From NCBI GenBank assembly GCA_028279305.1, contig JANQOA010000386.1, positions 1-43,476 of the forward strand: a stretch of 43,476 bases of DNA, written 5' to 3'. The notes under the pieces are model-generated. The model was not told the origin of the DNA, made no database searches, and was given only the letters and a program-made list of their open reading frames with translations. Below, piece by piece: positions 1 through 8,242 of this stretch; within the stretch, counting starts at the first letter, position 1; each line of letters starts with the position of its first letter. A program made the position numbers and the translations under genes. This DNA comes from Pseudomonadales bacterium. GTDB taxonomy: Bacteria; Pseudomonadota; Gammaproteobacteria; Pseudomonadales; Azotimanducaceae.

Positions 1-857
1 TTGGAGAACGACAGCAATGCAGGTTCCATGAGAAAGTTGCGCGTATATTCCGGCTGCTCAGCCAGTTTGCGTTCGCTGGCCGGCGCACGGCCGCGCAGCG
101 AGCCCAGCGACGCCCCCACCTGCCGGATCACGCCGTCTTTGTAGGTAAACTCCCGGTAGCCGAGAAAGGTAAAGTTGTTGCTGCCCAGCCATTCGAGGAA
201 CGCCACCGCCTCTTCAACCTCGTCCGCGCTCACCGGTGCCGGCGCATCCCGCAGCCCCGCGGCAACCTCAGCCAGGGTGGCTTTCATTTGCGCAAAGTCG
301 CCGACGATATTCAGCAGGTCCGCCATGGTACGCTCCAGCCGCTGCTGCAGCGCCTGTACCCCTTCCGTGTCGACCCGGTCGATCTCCGCGTAGACAAACA
401 GCTCCCTGGATTCGCTGTCCCGTTCGAGACTGAGCTGGTTAATGGTGTTGTCCGCGGCACGCTCCACGGCAAACACCACGTTGCTGAGCTGGTGGGTGAT
501 CAAACCATCGTGGGACAGCGCGATCAGCACTGAATCCACCACAAAAGGCATATCCCGCACCATCACCCGCACCACCGTGTGTTTGGATTGCCAGCCGTCC
601 CGGGCGTGCTGCGGGTTTTCGACAAATACGTCAACGCTGTCCGGCTGGCGGTGCTCGAATTTGCGCCAGGAATCAATGGTGGCCCCGGCATCGTCTTCCA
701 CGTTGCGGCCCTGCAGGTCATCTTCAGGGGTACGCGACCAGAATAACCGGGCAAACCCGGCAACCCGCTCGAATTCCCGCTCATCAATGCGCAGGCTGAT
801 GTGGTTTACAAGACGGGAGACGTAAGAGCTATTGTGCGGATCAGCGTGCTGATTCAT
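1..857 (-). CDS. gdhB: NAD-specific glutamate dehydrogenase, N-terminal part (cut by window edge)
   Basis: This is the first 285 codons of the very large (about 180 kDa) bacterial NAD-dependent glutamate dehydrogenase, which deaminates glutamate to 2-oxoglutarate in the cytoplasm. The frame is open from the ATG at 857-855 to the left edge. The visible protein begins MNQHADPHNSSYVSRLVNHI and carries the N-terminal signatures of the family: RVMVRDMPFVVDSVLIAL (around residues 95-112), then an ACT-like regulatory stretch, then WLGSNNFTFLGYREF (around residues 225-240). The catalytic Rossmann part would lie outside the window. No ribosome-binding site stronger than a short purine run is visible. 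Family assignment rests on recognised motifs; the symbol follows Pseudomonas usage. The gene cannot be judged intact because its 3' part is not present. Confidence 0.88.
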   Translation of the reverse strand, partial: MNQHADPHNSSYVSRLVNHISLRIDEREFERVAGFARLFWSRTPEDDLQGRNVEDDAGATIDSWRKFEHRQPDSVDVFVENPQHARDGWQSKHTVVRVMVRDMPFVVDSVLIALSHDGLITHQLSNVVFAVERAADNTINQLSLERDSESRELFVYAEIDRVDTEGVQALQQRLERTMADLLNIVGDFAQMKATLAEVAAGLRDAPAPVSADEVEEAVAFLEWLGSNNFTFLGYREFTYKDGVIRQVGASLGSLRGRAPASERKLAEQPEYTRNFLMEPALLSFS

Positions 858-979
858 GAGGGCGCCGGCCGGTACATGAGACAGCTGCCATCATAGCCTA
901 TCCGGCGCACCCTGAGGAACGGCGCGCCGCCGGTCTGCGCCGGGCCTCCGTGCCGGATACGCCGGCCTCCCAGCCGGGT

Positions 980-1001
980 GCGCCAGCGTCCATGCTGGCG
1001 C
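980..1001 (-). terminator. Hairpin downstream of the TonB receptor gene
   Basis: A perfect 8-bp stem (GCGCCAGC / GCTGGCGC) with a 6-base loop lies 14 bases past the receptor's stop codon. There is no clear T-run on the minus strand, so it may be an mRNA 3' end or Rho-linked stem rather than a classical intrinsic terminator. Nothing else stands out in the gap 858-1014. Confidence 0.4.
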
Positions 1002-1014
1002 GGTCAGGTACGTG

Positions 1015-3402
1015 CTACAGCGAGTAGGTGGCCTGGAAGATCAACTGCCGGCCGCGCACCACGCCGCCGAACAGGTCACGTCCGTCCACACCGCCGGGCT
1101 TGTCAGCCTGGCCGCCCTGGTACAACTCATCATCCAGGTTGCGGCCGATGAAGGAGAAATCCCAGGTGCCGTCCGCACTCTGCACACCAATGCGTGCGTT
1201 GATCCGCCAGAAGCTGTCCTGAATGGCAAGCGGGTTGTTGTTGGTATTGGTCTGGTAGTCATCCGAGTAGATGGCTTCCGCAGCGCCGCGGAATATCCAG
1301 CCGCTGTTGCCGATGGGTTGTTGATAGTCAAAACCCACCGAACCCTGCAATTCCGGAGCCCGGGTCAGGTCTTCGTCACTGAGGTCACGGGTACCGGTTC
1401 CCGGATCGCAAAGCGGGTCCACCGGCACGCTGCAGGCGGCGTTTTCGAAGTCTTCGTACTCACCTTTGTTGTAGCCGAACTGCGCGCGCAGGATCAGATA
1501 CTCGTTAACCAGATAGGTAGTTTCAATTTCGATACCCCGGGTGATGGCAGACGCCGCGTTGTCCACCGAAAACGAGGTGGTGGCGGAGTCAAACACACTG
1601 ATCTGGATATCGTCGAAGGTATACGAATAAGCGGTGGCGTTAACCCGCAGGGAGCCGTCCAGCAGGGTACTCTTGATGCCCACCTCAAAACCGTCCGCGC
1701 TCTCGGGCTCGAAGGTCAGGCCGGGGCCGGTGGCGGCCGCGCTGAGCACCGTGTTGGTGGAAAACCCGCCGGACTTGTAACCCGTTTTGTACGCCGCCCA
1801 CAGGGTGATGTCTTCGTTGGGCCGCCAGGTCAGCGTCACCTCGGGGCTGATTTCGGTGTCGTCAAAGTCACTGGCGATGATTACCCCCGCCGGCGATAGA
1901 ATATCGTCAAAGCCAAAGCCCGGCAGACCCGGAATACCCAGATCGTTAGACTTCACGTAAACATTACCCTGGGTGGCTTCCTTGTCGTCGTCGGTATAAC
2001 GCGCGCCGGCGGTCAGCTCCACCTGGTCGTTAACGTTCCAGATCACCTGGCCGAAGAACGAAAAGGTAGTACTCTCTACCGTGGACACCCCTTCCCAGGT
2101 ATTACTGAAGCCGGTGACAATGTCAAACCCGAGGTTTTCGATTTTACCGGCGTTGTCGGAGTTGCGTTCAAAGTCTTCGTAGAAACCACCTATCATGAAG
2201 TTGACCGGACCGTCCAGATTGGTCAGCAGACGGATCTCTTCCGACCACTGTTCCTGGTCCTCCAACTGGATGCCCATCAACTGGATAAAGGTGGTGCCGT
2301 CGAAGTTATCCCAGCGTTCATAGTCGTAATCCAGGTAGCCGGTCACCGAGGTGATGGTGGCCCAGCCGATATCAAACTCCAGGTTCAACGAAGACAGCAC
2401 GCTTTCGTAGGTGCCGAAGGGGTCGCCGTTGCCGATGTCCACGCTGTAGGCGGCCGCCAGCTCGCGGGGCAAAGAGCCATGCGCCTGCTTACCGTCCAGC
2501 TCACAGTCGCCAAACGGGTCGACCACACCCTGGGTAATGGGCTGCGGGCCGGAGCAGAGATTGTTCTCAGGCGTCTGGAAGCCGTCGTTTTCCATATCCG
2601 TATAGAGTACGCGCCAGATGCCGCGGAAGGTGTCCGTGGGTTGCCAGTCCAGGGTCAGACGGCCGGCAAACAGTTCTTCAGCACCCAGGTCGTTGGCACC
2701 GCCGGGGAAGTCAAAAGGTTCCGCCGGAAACAATTGGCCGGCGCTGTTTTCAACAAACGGCGCGGTGTTATCGATATAACCGTCGCTGTCGCTGTAACGG
2801 AACGCAAACCGCGCGCCCAGCTGTTCGCTGAGCGGACCGGAAATCATACCCTCAAGAATGGTCTCTTCAGCTTCCGATTCAAACCCCACACTGAGGCTGG
2901 TTTCAAACTCGTCACCGGGCAGTGCGCTGGTTGCAGCGACAACCCCCGCCGGGCTGTTCTTACCGAAGAACAGCGCCTGAGGACCTTTCAGGATTTCCAC
3001 GCTCTGCAGATCAAAAAAGGCCTGGCGGATGATGTGACCCCGGTCTGACTGAACGCCGTCAATATTTACACCAACGCTGCCTTCAATACCCGGATCCAAC
3101 GACGTGGAGCCATAACCCCTGATCACCATATTGGCGCCGTTACCCGAAGAACCCGGGTACATGCCCACCTGCACCGCCAGGTCAGCCAGTTCGTTCAGGT
3201 TGGTGGCCGCATAACGGCTGATCTGTTCGGCATCAAAAGCCTGGATGGCTACAGGAATATCCTGCATGGATTCTTCACGCTTACGCGCCGTGACGATAAC
3301 CTCTTCGATCACCTGCTCGGCTGCAAACGTCTGTTGATAAGGCACCACCAGTGCCACCGCAATTGCGGCCAGCGCAATGCGTACCCTCACCGATAACAAC
3401 AT
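1015..3402 (-). CDS. TonB-dependent outer-membrane receptor
   Basis: This 795-residue protein is an outer-membrane beta-barrel that imports a ligand using energy from TonB/ExbBD. Residues 1-28 form a signal peptide ending TFA-A. A TonB-box-like EEVIVTARKREE follows at about 33-44. The plug domain carries DIPVAIQAFDAEQI, the MVIRGYGS core and VEILKGPQALFFGKNSPAGV. The rest is a long barrel rich in aromatic beta-strands, ending FQATYSL. The start has a GGGGAGA ribosome-binding site just upstream. Style and length match the large, mostly uncharacterised receptors of marine and sphingomonad-like heterotrophs, not a known siderophore or cobalamin receptor. The substrate cannot be read from sequence; the neighbouring CYP153 gene makes a hydrophobic ligand conceivable but this is only inference. 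It is transcribed alone from its own promoter. Confidence 0.93.
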   Translation of the reverse strand: MLLSVRVRIALAAIAVALVVPYQQTFAAEQVIEEVIVTARKREESMQDIPVAIQAFDAEQISRYAATNLNELADLAVQVGMYPGSSGNGANMVIRGYGSTSLDPGIEGSVGVNIDGVQSDRGHIIRQAFFDLQSVEILKGPQALFFGKNSPAGVVAATSALPGDEFETSLSVGFESEAEETILEGMISGPLSEQLGARFAFRYSDSDGYIDNTAPFVENSAGQLFPAEPFDFPGGANDLGAEELFAGRLTLDWQPTDTFRGIWRVLYTDMENDGFQTPENNLCSGPQPITQGVVDPFGDCELDGKQAHGSLPRELAAAYSVDIGNGDPFGTYESVLSSLNLEFDIGWATITSVTGYLDYDYERWDNFDGTTFIQLMGIQLEDQEQWSEEIRLLTNLDGPVNFMIGGFYEDFERNSDNAGKIENLGFDIVTGFSNTWEGVSTVESTTFSFFGQVIWNVNDQVELTAGARYTDDDKEATQGNVYVKSNDLGIPGLPGFGFDDILSPAGVIIASDFDDTEISPEVTLTWRPNEDITLWAAYKTGYKSGGFSTNTVLSAAATGPGLTFEPESADGFEVGIKSTLLDGSLRVNATAYSYTFDDIQISVFDSATTSFSVDNAASAITRGIEIETTYLVNEYLILRAQFGYNKGEYEDFENAACSVPVDPLCDPGTGTRDLSDEDLTRAPELQGSVGFDYQQPIGNSGWIFRGAAEAIYSDDYQTNTNNNPLAIQDSFWRINARIGVQSADGTWDFSFIGRNLDDELYQGGQADKPGGVDGRDLFGGVVRGRQLIFQATYSL

Positions 3403-3468
3403 CTGTCTCCCCTTTAGTTACGACAACTAGATTGCTTTGTGGATACCGCAACGGCTAGCAGCCAATGC

Positions 3469-3517
3469 GGCCACCGCTGGAGAGACCTCTCAATTTTCTC
3501 TCCATTATTCGGTGGCC
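3469..3517 (-). other. Strong two-part hairpin at the 5' end of the receptor leader
   Basis: Two nested inverted repeats pair with each other: an outer 8-bp stem (3469-3476 with 3510-3517, GGCCACCG/CGGTGGCC) and an inner 7-bp stem (3479-3485 with 3497-3503, GGAGAGA/TCTCTCC). They are separated by an asymmetric 2/6-base internal loop. If the promoter at 3520-3549 is right, transcription starts almost at the base of this stem, leaving about 115 bases to the ATG. It matches no riboswitch I recognise; in particular no cobalamin-riboswitch core is evident. Confidence 0.55.
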
Positions 3518-3519
3518 CA

Positions 3520-3549
3520 ACATTAGCTTAAGGGGAAAGTGTTCGTCAA
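3520..3549 (-). promoter_or_regulatory. Putative sigma-70 promoter of the TonB receptor gene
   Basis: On the minus strand a -35-like TTGACG (3549-3544) and a -10-like TAATGT (3525-3520) are separated by 18 bases. The predicted start falls near 3513, immediately at the leader hairpin. The match is good but not tested. Confidence 0.5.
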
Positions 3550-3551
3550 AT

Positions 3552-3575
3552 AAAACAATCGGCCCCGACTGTTTT
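3552..3575 (-). terminator. Rho-independent terminator of the DUF4156 lipoprotein gene
   Basis: An 11-base inverted repeat (3552-3562 with 3565-3575, one G-U pair when read on the minus strand) lies 5 bases after the stop codon at 3581. The transcript ends in a T-rich run (GTTTTATTTG). This is the clearest intrinsic terminator in the window. Its outer A/T arms make it plausible in both directions. Confidence 0.7.
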
Positions 3576-3580
3576 CTGAA

Positions 3581-3898
3581 TCAGGAAATTTGCGGGCAAT
3601 CGTAAGCAGAGAACGTCTGGATACCGTTTTGCGGCATACCGTGCTGCACAAGGTTAGTGGCCCCCATGGACCCGGCGTGGTTGCGCGCCAGAATGTAGAG
3701 TTCTTCCTGAACAGCAGAGGCACTGCGTTCAATCACCACCTTGGCCTGGGTGGATGCTTCCACCGTGCCGAGGAATACGCAGTTCTGCACATTGCCGGCA
3801 TAGCCGATTTTGACTGCCTGACCTTTGGGCTTCAACGTCACCTGGGAACAGCCTGCCAAAGCCAGCGTGAACAGGATTAAACCGAGCGTGGGTTTCAT
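3581..3898 (-). CDS. Small DUF4156-type lipoprotein
   Basis: A 105-residue predicted lipoprotein. The signal peptide MKPTLGLILFTLALAGCSQV has a lipobox (LAGC) with the acylated Cys at residue 17. The mature part has the pattern of the DUF4156 family (E. coli YjeI-like): a central NCVFLGTVEAS segment, then NHAGSMGATNLVQ and a final Cys near the C-terminus, so a disulfide between the two conserved mature cysteines is plausible. The function of the family is not known. I chose the ATG at 3898 because AAGGAGG lies 8 bases upstream; an in-frame ATG eight codons earlier would put charged residues before the signal peptide. It is a single-gene unit between two terminators. Confidence 0.8.
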   Translation of the reverse strand: MKPTLGLILFTLALAGCSQVTLKPKGQAVKIGYAGNVQNCVFLGTVEASTQAKVVIERSASAVQEELYILARNHAGSMGATNLVQHGMPQNGIQTFSAYDCPQIS

Positions 3899-3947
3899 TC
3901 TGAAAACCTCCTTGTTTTCCATGTCTCTTTGTCCATCTTGTCAGAAA

Positions 3948-3966
3948 GGCGCTGAATGCCAGCGCC
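3948..3966 (-). terminator. Hairpin downstream of the CYP153 gene
   Basis: A perfect 7-bp stem (GGCGCTG / CAGCGCC) with a 5-base loop is followed on the minus strand by TTTCTG. It lies about 50 bases past the P450 stop and upstream of the lipoprotein gene. The T-run is short, so termination strength is uncertain. Confidence 0.45.
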
Positions 3967-4016
3967 AGCGGCAAGTTTAGAGACAATCCCCGCGCCGAAA
4001 TGGGACCTGTGTCAAA

Positions 4017-5339
4017 TTACTTGGGATGCACAATCACCGGAACGTGCGTGTAACCCTTAACAAAGCTGGAGATCGGCCGCTTAACCTCACCAACAACTTC
4101 AATCCGGCTGAAGCGCTGCAGAATTTCCTCCCAGGCAATGCGCAGCTGCATTTCCGCCAGCCGGTTACCCATGCAGCGGTGCACACCAAAACCAAAGGAC
4201 AGGTGCTGGCGCGCGTTGGGCCGGTCGATGACAAATTCCTCACCACGCTCAAACACCGACTCGTCGCGGTTCCCGGAGATGTACCACATAACCAGTTGCT
4301 CACCCTGTTTGATGTGTTTGCCGCCGATCACGCAGTCTTCGTTGGCGGTACGGCGCATATGCGCCAACGGGGTTTGCCAGCGGATGATCTCCGCCACCAT
4401 GTTGTTCACCAGCTCCGGGTTCTGCTGCAATTTGCCCCACTCCCCGGAAAAACGGTTCATGGCCACCACGCCGCCGCTCAAAGAATTACGCGTGGTGTCG
4501 TTGCCGCCGACAATCAGCAGCAGCAGGTTGCCCAGATGCTCCATGGGGTTCATATGACGGGTGTGTTCACCGTGGGCCAACATGGAGATTAAGTCGCGGC
4601 CGGGGTTTGCCTGACGCTCGGCGAACAGCTCAGCAAAATAGGTGACACACTCAATCATCACCTGATTGCGCTCTTCCTCGGATTCGATGATGCCGGTGCC
4701 CGGCTGGGCAGTGGCCACATCCGACCAATAGGTGAGCTTGCTGCGCTCCGCAAAAGGAAAATCAAACAGGGTGGCAAGCATCTGGGTGGTCAGTTCAATG
4801 GACACCCGCTGTACCCAGTTGAACGTTTCACCCACCGGCAGATTATCCAGGATCTCCTGCACCCGCTGCCGGATCACCGGCGCCATGCGCGCCAGGCTGG
4901 AGGGCCCGACGATGGGTGATACGGTTTTGCGCTGATCGTTGTGGACGGGATTGTCCATGCCGATAAACATCGGCAGATTCAGCGCGCTGAGGCTGTCTTC
5001 CGGCAAACGTGCGTCGGTGCGCGGGCCGAGCACAAATCCCTGGGCTGATGAAAAGCGCTTATCGTCCTGATCCACTGCTTTGATGTCGTCATAACGGGTC
5101 AGGTTCCAGTAGCGGCCGGTAAACGGCGTATCGTTCAGGTGCACGGGGTCTTCGGCACGCAACCGCGCAAAATAGGCTTCGAATTTATCCTCCGCAAACA
5201 GCCGCCCGTTGGCCGGGTTAATCTCCTCCAACGGCAGGTCCCAGGGTTCCGGGATCGGCGATTCCAGATCCAGGTCGTCAACGGTAGGCAGGTCGATGAT
5301 TTCTTTATCAGTCTGAGGGGAATTAACTGCTTCCGCCAT
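4017..5339 (-). CDS. Cytochrome P450, CYP153-type alkane terminal hydroxylase
   Basis: A 440-residue soluble class I P450. Family-specific stretches of CYP153 enzymes are present: SLPMFIG-like LNLPMFIGMDNPVHNDQRKT, HRVSIDLTT-like VQRVSIELTTQMLATLFDFP, the I-helix LLIVGGNDTTRNS with the oxygen-activating Thr pair, the K-helix EIIRWQTPLAHMRR (ExxR), and the heme loop FGFGVHRCMGNRLAEMQ with the thiolate Cys near residue 389. Known CYP153 enzymes hydroxylate medium-chain n-alkanes or related compounds at the terminal carbon and need a ferredoxin and ferredoxin reductase. Neither partner gene is in this window. The frame is open 31 codons upstream, but that part is encoded by the repeat array at 5395-5428 and reads as non-family sequence, so the ATG at 5339 is preferred. 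A divergent AraC-type gene is the likely regulator. Confidence 0.92.
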   Translation of the reverse strand: MAEAVNSPQTDKEIIDLPTVDDLDLESPIPEPWDLPLEEINPANGRLFAEDKFEAYFARLRAEDPVHLNDTPFTGRYWNLTRYDDIKAVDQDDKRFSSAQGFVLGPRTDARLPEDSLSALNLPMFIGMDNPVHNDQRKTVSPIVGPSSLARMAPVIRQRVQEILDNLPVGETFNWVQRVSIELTTQMLATLFDFPFAERSKLTYWSDVATAQPGTGIIESEEERNQVMIECVTYFAELFAERQANPGRDLISMLAHGEHTRHMNPMEHLGNLLLLIVGGNDTTRNSLSGGVVAMNRFSGEWGKLQQNPELVNNMVAEIIRWQTPLAHMRRTANEDCVIGGKHIKQGEQLVMWYISGNRDESVFERGEEFVIDRPNARQHLSFGFGVHRCMGNRLAEMQLRIAWEEILQRFSRIEVVGEVKRPISSFVKGYTHVPVIVHPK

Positions 5340-5394
5340 ATCTATGTACCCGAATTTAAAACGCAGATATTGCCTTAACAGACACCAAAATAAC

Positions 5395-5428
5395 GGGTCA
5401 TTTATTGACATATAGGGGTCATTTATTG
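5395..5428. promoter_or_regulatory. Direct-repeat operator candidate between CYP153 and AraC genes
   Basis: The 13-mer GGGTCATTTATTG occurs exactly at 5395-5407 and 5416-5428, a 21-bp period (two helical turns), and flanking bases are also similar. Paired direct half-sites about 21 bp apart are the classical arrangement bound by AraC-family dimers. The location, between divergent P450 and AraC genes, fits an activator site. Confidence 0.6.
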
Positions 5429-5440
5429 CCAAATAGCGGC

Positions 5441-6472
5441 ATGCGGCGGGAACAGACCACAGGTAGCTTCAATTGCAGCGGGTACGCCCAGGGTGTCGCC
5501 CAGGTGCTGCAGTTGAAGGAATCGGATCTGGGGCGCTATCTGCACGGAACCGGGTTACCGCGGGATGTATTGTATGCCGGCAGCGAAGTGCACATGGATG
5601 TGGACGATTTTCTGCGCGTGATAGAAAACGCCAAACAGATGGTCGACGACCCGGAGGTCGGGCTGCGCTGCGGGCAGAACCTGCAGCGCTCCGTACACGG
5701 ACCCATCGGATTTTTGAGCATGAACGCACCCGACCTGTTCAGCGCGTTGATGACCCCGGCGCAGTTTGCTCCGCTGCGGCTGCCGCTGTTGGACACCCGT
5801 CTGAGTTTTGACGCCGACTGGCTGAACTGTGAAATGCAGGTGCGCGCCGGGCTGCCCGAAGACACTCAGCGCATCCTGTTGGAAGCATTTGCCCTGACCC
5901 TGCAGGCCAACGTGGAAGCTTACCTGGGCGCGCCGTTGACCCAGGGCAACTTCACTTTCGCTTACCCGCGCCCGGCACACCACGCCAGCTACCCCCACTA
6001 CTTTCACATCCCGGTGTCCTTTGAGGGCACATCTCATGTACTGCGCCTGCCTGCGGAAATGGCCAGGGAAGCTAAACCGGACCAGGACCCTCAGGCTTAC
6101 GCCGCCGCCCATCAGCTGTGCACGGAACTGCTAAACAGAATTCCCGACACATCGCTGGACATCGACAACCGCATCCGGCGCCTGCTGCTGTCCCACTCCA
6201 TCGGCGCCATGACCGAAGACGATGTGTCCAGGGCACTGTTCATATCCAAACGCACCCTGGCACGGCGCCTCGCCGCCCGCGGCCAGAGCTACCGGCAACT
6301 GCGCGAAACCCTGCTGGCGGAACTCTCCGCCCGCTACCTGACCGAAGACCGGCTCAGCGTCGACGCCACAGCTAATCTGTTAGGCTACCACGATGCGGCC
6401 AACTTCCGGCGCGCGTTCAGGCGGTGGCATCAGATGACACCAACAGAGTTCAGAGACCGCCTCAGTACTTGA
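5441..6472 (+). CDS. AraC-family transcriptional regulator
   Basis: A 343-residue regulator with an N-terminal arabinose-binding-like effector domain of the type with the HGPIGFLSMNAPDLFSAL motif (around residues 80-100). At the C-terminus is a double helix-turn-helix (about 245-340), visible as DDVSRALFISKRTLARRLAARG and LLGYHDAANFRRAFRRWHQMTPTEFR. It is divergent from the CYP153 gene, and AraC-type activators commonly sit beside CYP153 and other alkane hydroxylase genes, so it probably switches on the P450 in response to an alkane or product. Upstream in-frame TTG codons at 5405 and 5425 exist, but they lie within the direct-repeat operator; the ATG at 5441 is the more sensible start. The effector is not known. 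Confidence 0.88.
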   Translation: MRREQTTGSFNCSGYAQGVAQVLQLKESDLGRYLHGTGLPRDVLYAGSEVHMDVDDFLRVIENAKQMVDDPEVGLRCGQNLQRSVHGPIGFLSMNAPDLFSALMTPAQFAPLRLPLLDTRLSFDADWLNCEMQVRAGLPEDTQRILLEAFALTLQANVEAYLGAPLTQGNFTFAYPRPAHHASYPHYFHIPVSFEGTSHVLRLPAEMAREAKPDQDPQAYAAAHQLCTELLNRIPDTSLDIDNRIRRLLLSHSIGAMTEDDVSRALFISKRTLARRLAARGQSYRQLRETLLAELSARYLTEDRLSVDATANLLGYHDAANFRRAFRRWHQMTPTEFRDRLST

Positions 6473-6579
6473 CGACGGATTTTCCAAAGCCAATTCAAGA
6501 GGTATGTAATTTTTCAGGCCGCTGTAAATACGTTCAGTTCCTGAATCGGCCGGGCTAACCGCACCCAACAAAACTGAGA

Positions 6580-7821
6580 TCATTCAATCGCCATACCGCA
6601 TTGTTCCACCTCCACCCGGCATGACTCCACCTCCTCCGGCGCTATCGGCACGCGCGGTTCTCCGGAGTCGAAGAGAAATTCACCGGCGAAGACGGTACCG
6701 GGCATGACAAAAAATACCGCAAATATATAGCCGAAGGCCCAACTGCGATGTTCAGACGCTTTCTGCCCCAACCAGGTGGCGGCGTGTATCGGCAGGTCTT
6801 TGAGCCATGGGGTGTAGAGGAACAGCAACACGCCAAGCACGTTGTAGAACAGATGCACCAGGGCTATCTGCAGGGCAAATACTTCGTAGGGGCCGGTGAT
6901 GGAGGTTGCCGCCAGCAGCGCGGTGATACAGGTGCCGATATTGGCGCCCATGGTAAACGGAAACACTTGCCTGAGCGTTACAACGCCGGCACCGGCTAAC
7001 GGTACGATCAAGCTGGTTGTGGTGGAGGAAGACTGCACCAGCACGGTGACCACGGTGCCGGACACCACTCCGGTTTCCGGACGGCGGCCCAGCGCTTTTT
7101 CCATCAGACTGCGCGCCTGCCCGGTCATCACCGTGCGCAGCAGTCTGCCCAGGTAAACTACTGAAACCATGATCATGCCAATACCCAGAACAATCACCAG
7201 GGACGGTCCCAGCGGCTCGCCGAAAGATCCGAATATGTCAACAATGGCGCCGGCGGGAGGTTTGGTAATTGCACCCATGAAATTCAGCCCGGACATGGAT
7301 GCCCCATCACCCCCTACCAGCCAACCGGCGGCATTGCCGGCCATTCTTTCCAGCGGATGGAAAATCATTTCTATGGGTAAAAAGATCATAATGCTGAAGA
7401 GGTTAAAAAAGTCATGCACCGTCGCGGCTTGAAACGACTTCTTTAAAGCGCCGGCCTCGCGCAGGTTACCCAGGCTGACGATGGTATTGGTGATGGTGGT
7501 GCCCATGTTGGCACCCATAATCATGGGTACCGCAATCGAAACCGGCACGCCGCCGGCCACCAGGCCGACAATCACCGACGTTACCGTACTTGAGGATTGC
7601 ACCAGCGCCGTGGCCAGGGTGCCGAGAATGACCCCGGCCAGAGGGTTGCTGGCAAATGCAAAAATGGCGGCGGCACCGTCCGCGCCGCCGGAAATCCATT
7701 TGAAGCCGGCGCCGACTACGCTGACGCCAACCAGCAGCAGATAGACCAGCGCGGCCACCGCCATCCAGGTGAGAAAACCCGATCTGTTGCCCGCAGTCTC
7801 AGCCGAATCGGTAGTCGTCAT
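6580..7821 (-). CDS. Na+/phosphate cotransporter family protein (NptA-like)
   Basis: A 413-residue inner-membrane protein of the Na/Pi cotransporter (SLC34/NptA) family. The family hallmark, an inverted duplication each with a QSSST motif, is present at residues 75-79 and about 262-266 (LVQSSSTVTS and LVQSSSTTTS). Each is followed by a MGANMGTTITN or MGANIGTCITA segment. Eight or more hydrophobic spans are visible. The C-terminus is a short charged tail with two Cys residues. It has no PhoU domain, unlike longer YjbB-type members. The protein probably moves phosphate with sodium, although some family members export phosphate. It is a single gene convergent with the AraC gene, and no Pho-box was recognised upstream. 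Confidence 0.9.
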   Translation of the reverse strand: MTTTDSAETAGNRSGFLTWMAVAALVYLLLVGVSVVGAGFKWISGGADGAAAIFAFASNPLAGVILGTLATALVQSSSTVTSVIVGLVAGGVPVSIAVPMIMGANMGTTITNTIVSLGNLREAGALKKSFQAATVHDFFNLFSIMIFLPIEMIFHPLERMAGNAAGWLVGGDGASMSGLNFMGAITKPPAGAIVDIFGSFGEPLGPSLVIVLGIGMIMVSVVYLGRLLRTVMTGQARSLMEKALGRRPETGVVSGTVVTVLVQSSSTTTSLIVPLAGAGVVTLRQVFPFTMGANIGTCITALLAATSITGPYEVFALQIALVHLFYNVLGVLLFLYTPWLKDLPIHAATWLGQKASEHRSWAFGYIFAVFFVMPGTVFAGEFLFDSGEPRVPIAPEEVESCRVEVEQCGMAIE

Positions 7822-7996
7822 GGTCGCTATGTCACTTCTTATATTCTGTTGGGTACAAACGGGTGCTGGCGCACGCGCAGCCCGGTTTCCGGCACCCGCA
7901 TTGTTGCCGCAAAAAACTACAGTTTTGTGAACCCGCGGGTGTTACTGCCCGGGCTGTTCGAAGTTGCGCACCCGCTGATCCGCGGATGCGCCCGGG

Positions 7997-8242
7997 TCAA
8001 CCGCCGGGAATCCTCGGCAGCAGAAAGACTTCGGCCTGGTCGGGGATCTGTTTACCCCAGTTGTCCCGGTAGATGTCGCCATTGACCGAGACCGCCACCC
8101 CGGCTTCGATGTGCGGCGCCAGCCGCGGATATTGCTCCACCAGCTTCCGCAACAACTCACGGATGGAAGCCGCATCAATCTGTACCGACGCGGCGCCACC
8201 CACGGCGTCGCGGAAGGTGGCGGACAATTGCACGTCCAGCAT
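7997..8242 (-). CDS. MoaD/ThiS-like ubiquitin-fold sulfur carrier
   Basis: An 81-residue beta-grasp protein ending in the obligatory Gly-Gly (LLPRIPGG), the site of adenylation and thiocarboxylation in MoaD and ThiS. The central DQAEVFLLP segment is typical of MoaD-like proteins. Its ATG overlaps the stop of the molybdenum subunit gene by one base (TGATG), so it is the fourth gene of the molybdenum-hydroxylase operon. It could serve molybdopterin synthesis or sulfuration of the cofactor of the enzyme encoded upstream; a general MoaD would normally sit next to moaE, which is absent here. Start choice is fixed by the overlap. Confidence 0.82.
   Translation of the reverse strand: MLDVQLSATFRDAVGGAASVQIDAASIRELLRKLVEQYPRLAPHIEAGVAVSVNGDIYRDNWGKQIPDQAEVFLLPRIPGG

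Noticed and set aside
5340-5432. A 31-residue N-terminal extension of the CYP153 protein.
   Set aside because: It is encoded by the direct-repeat operator and has no similarity to CYP153 N-termini.
6473-6579. A bidirectional terminator between the AraC and Na/Pi genes.
   Set aside because: Only a loose GGCCG/CGGCC pair 30 bases apart and a small TTCAG/CTGAA stem are seen, with no T-run.
7822-7996. A structured RNA or riboswitch in the gap between the Na/Pi and MoaD-like genes.
   Set aside because: Only short GC-rich repeats (CGGGTG, CCGCGGG) are present; nothing forms a convincing fold or ORF.
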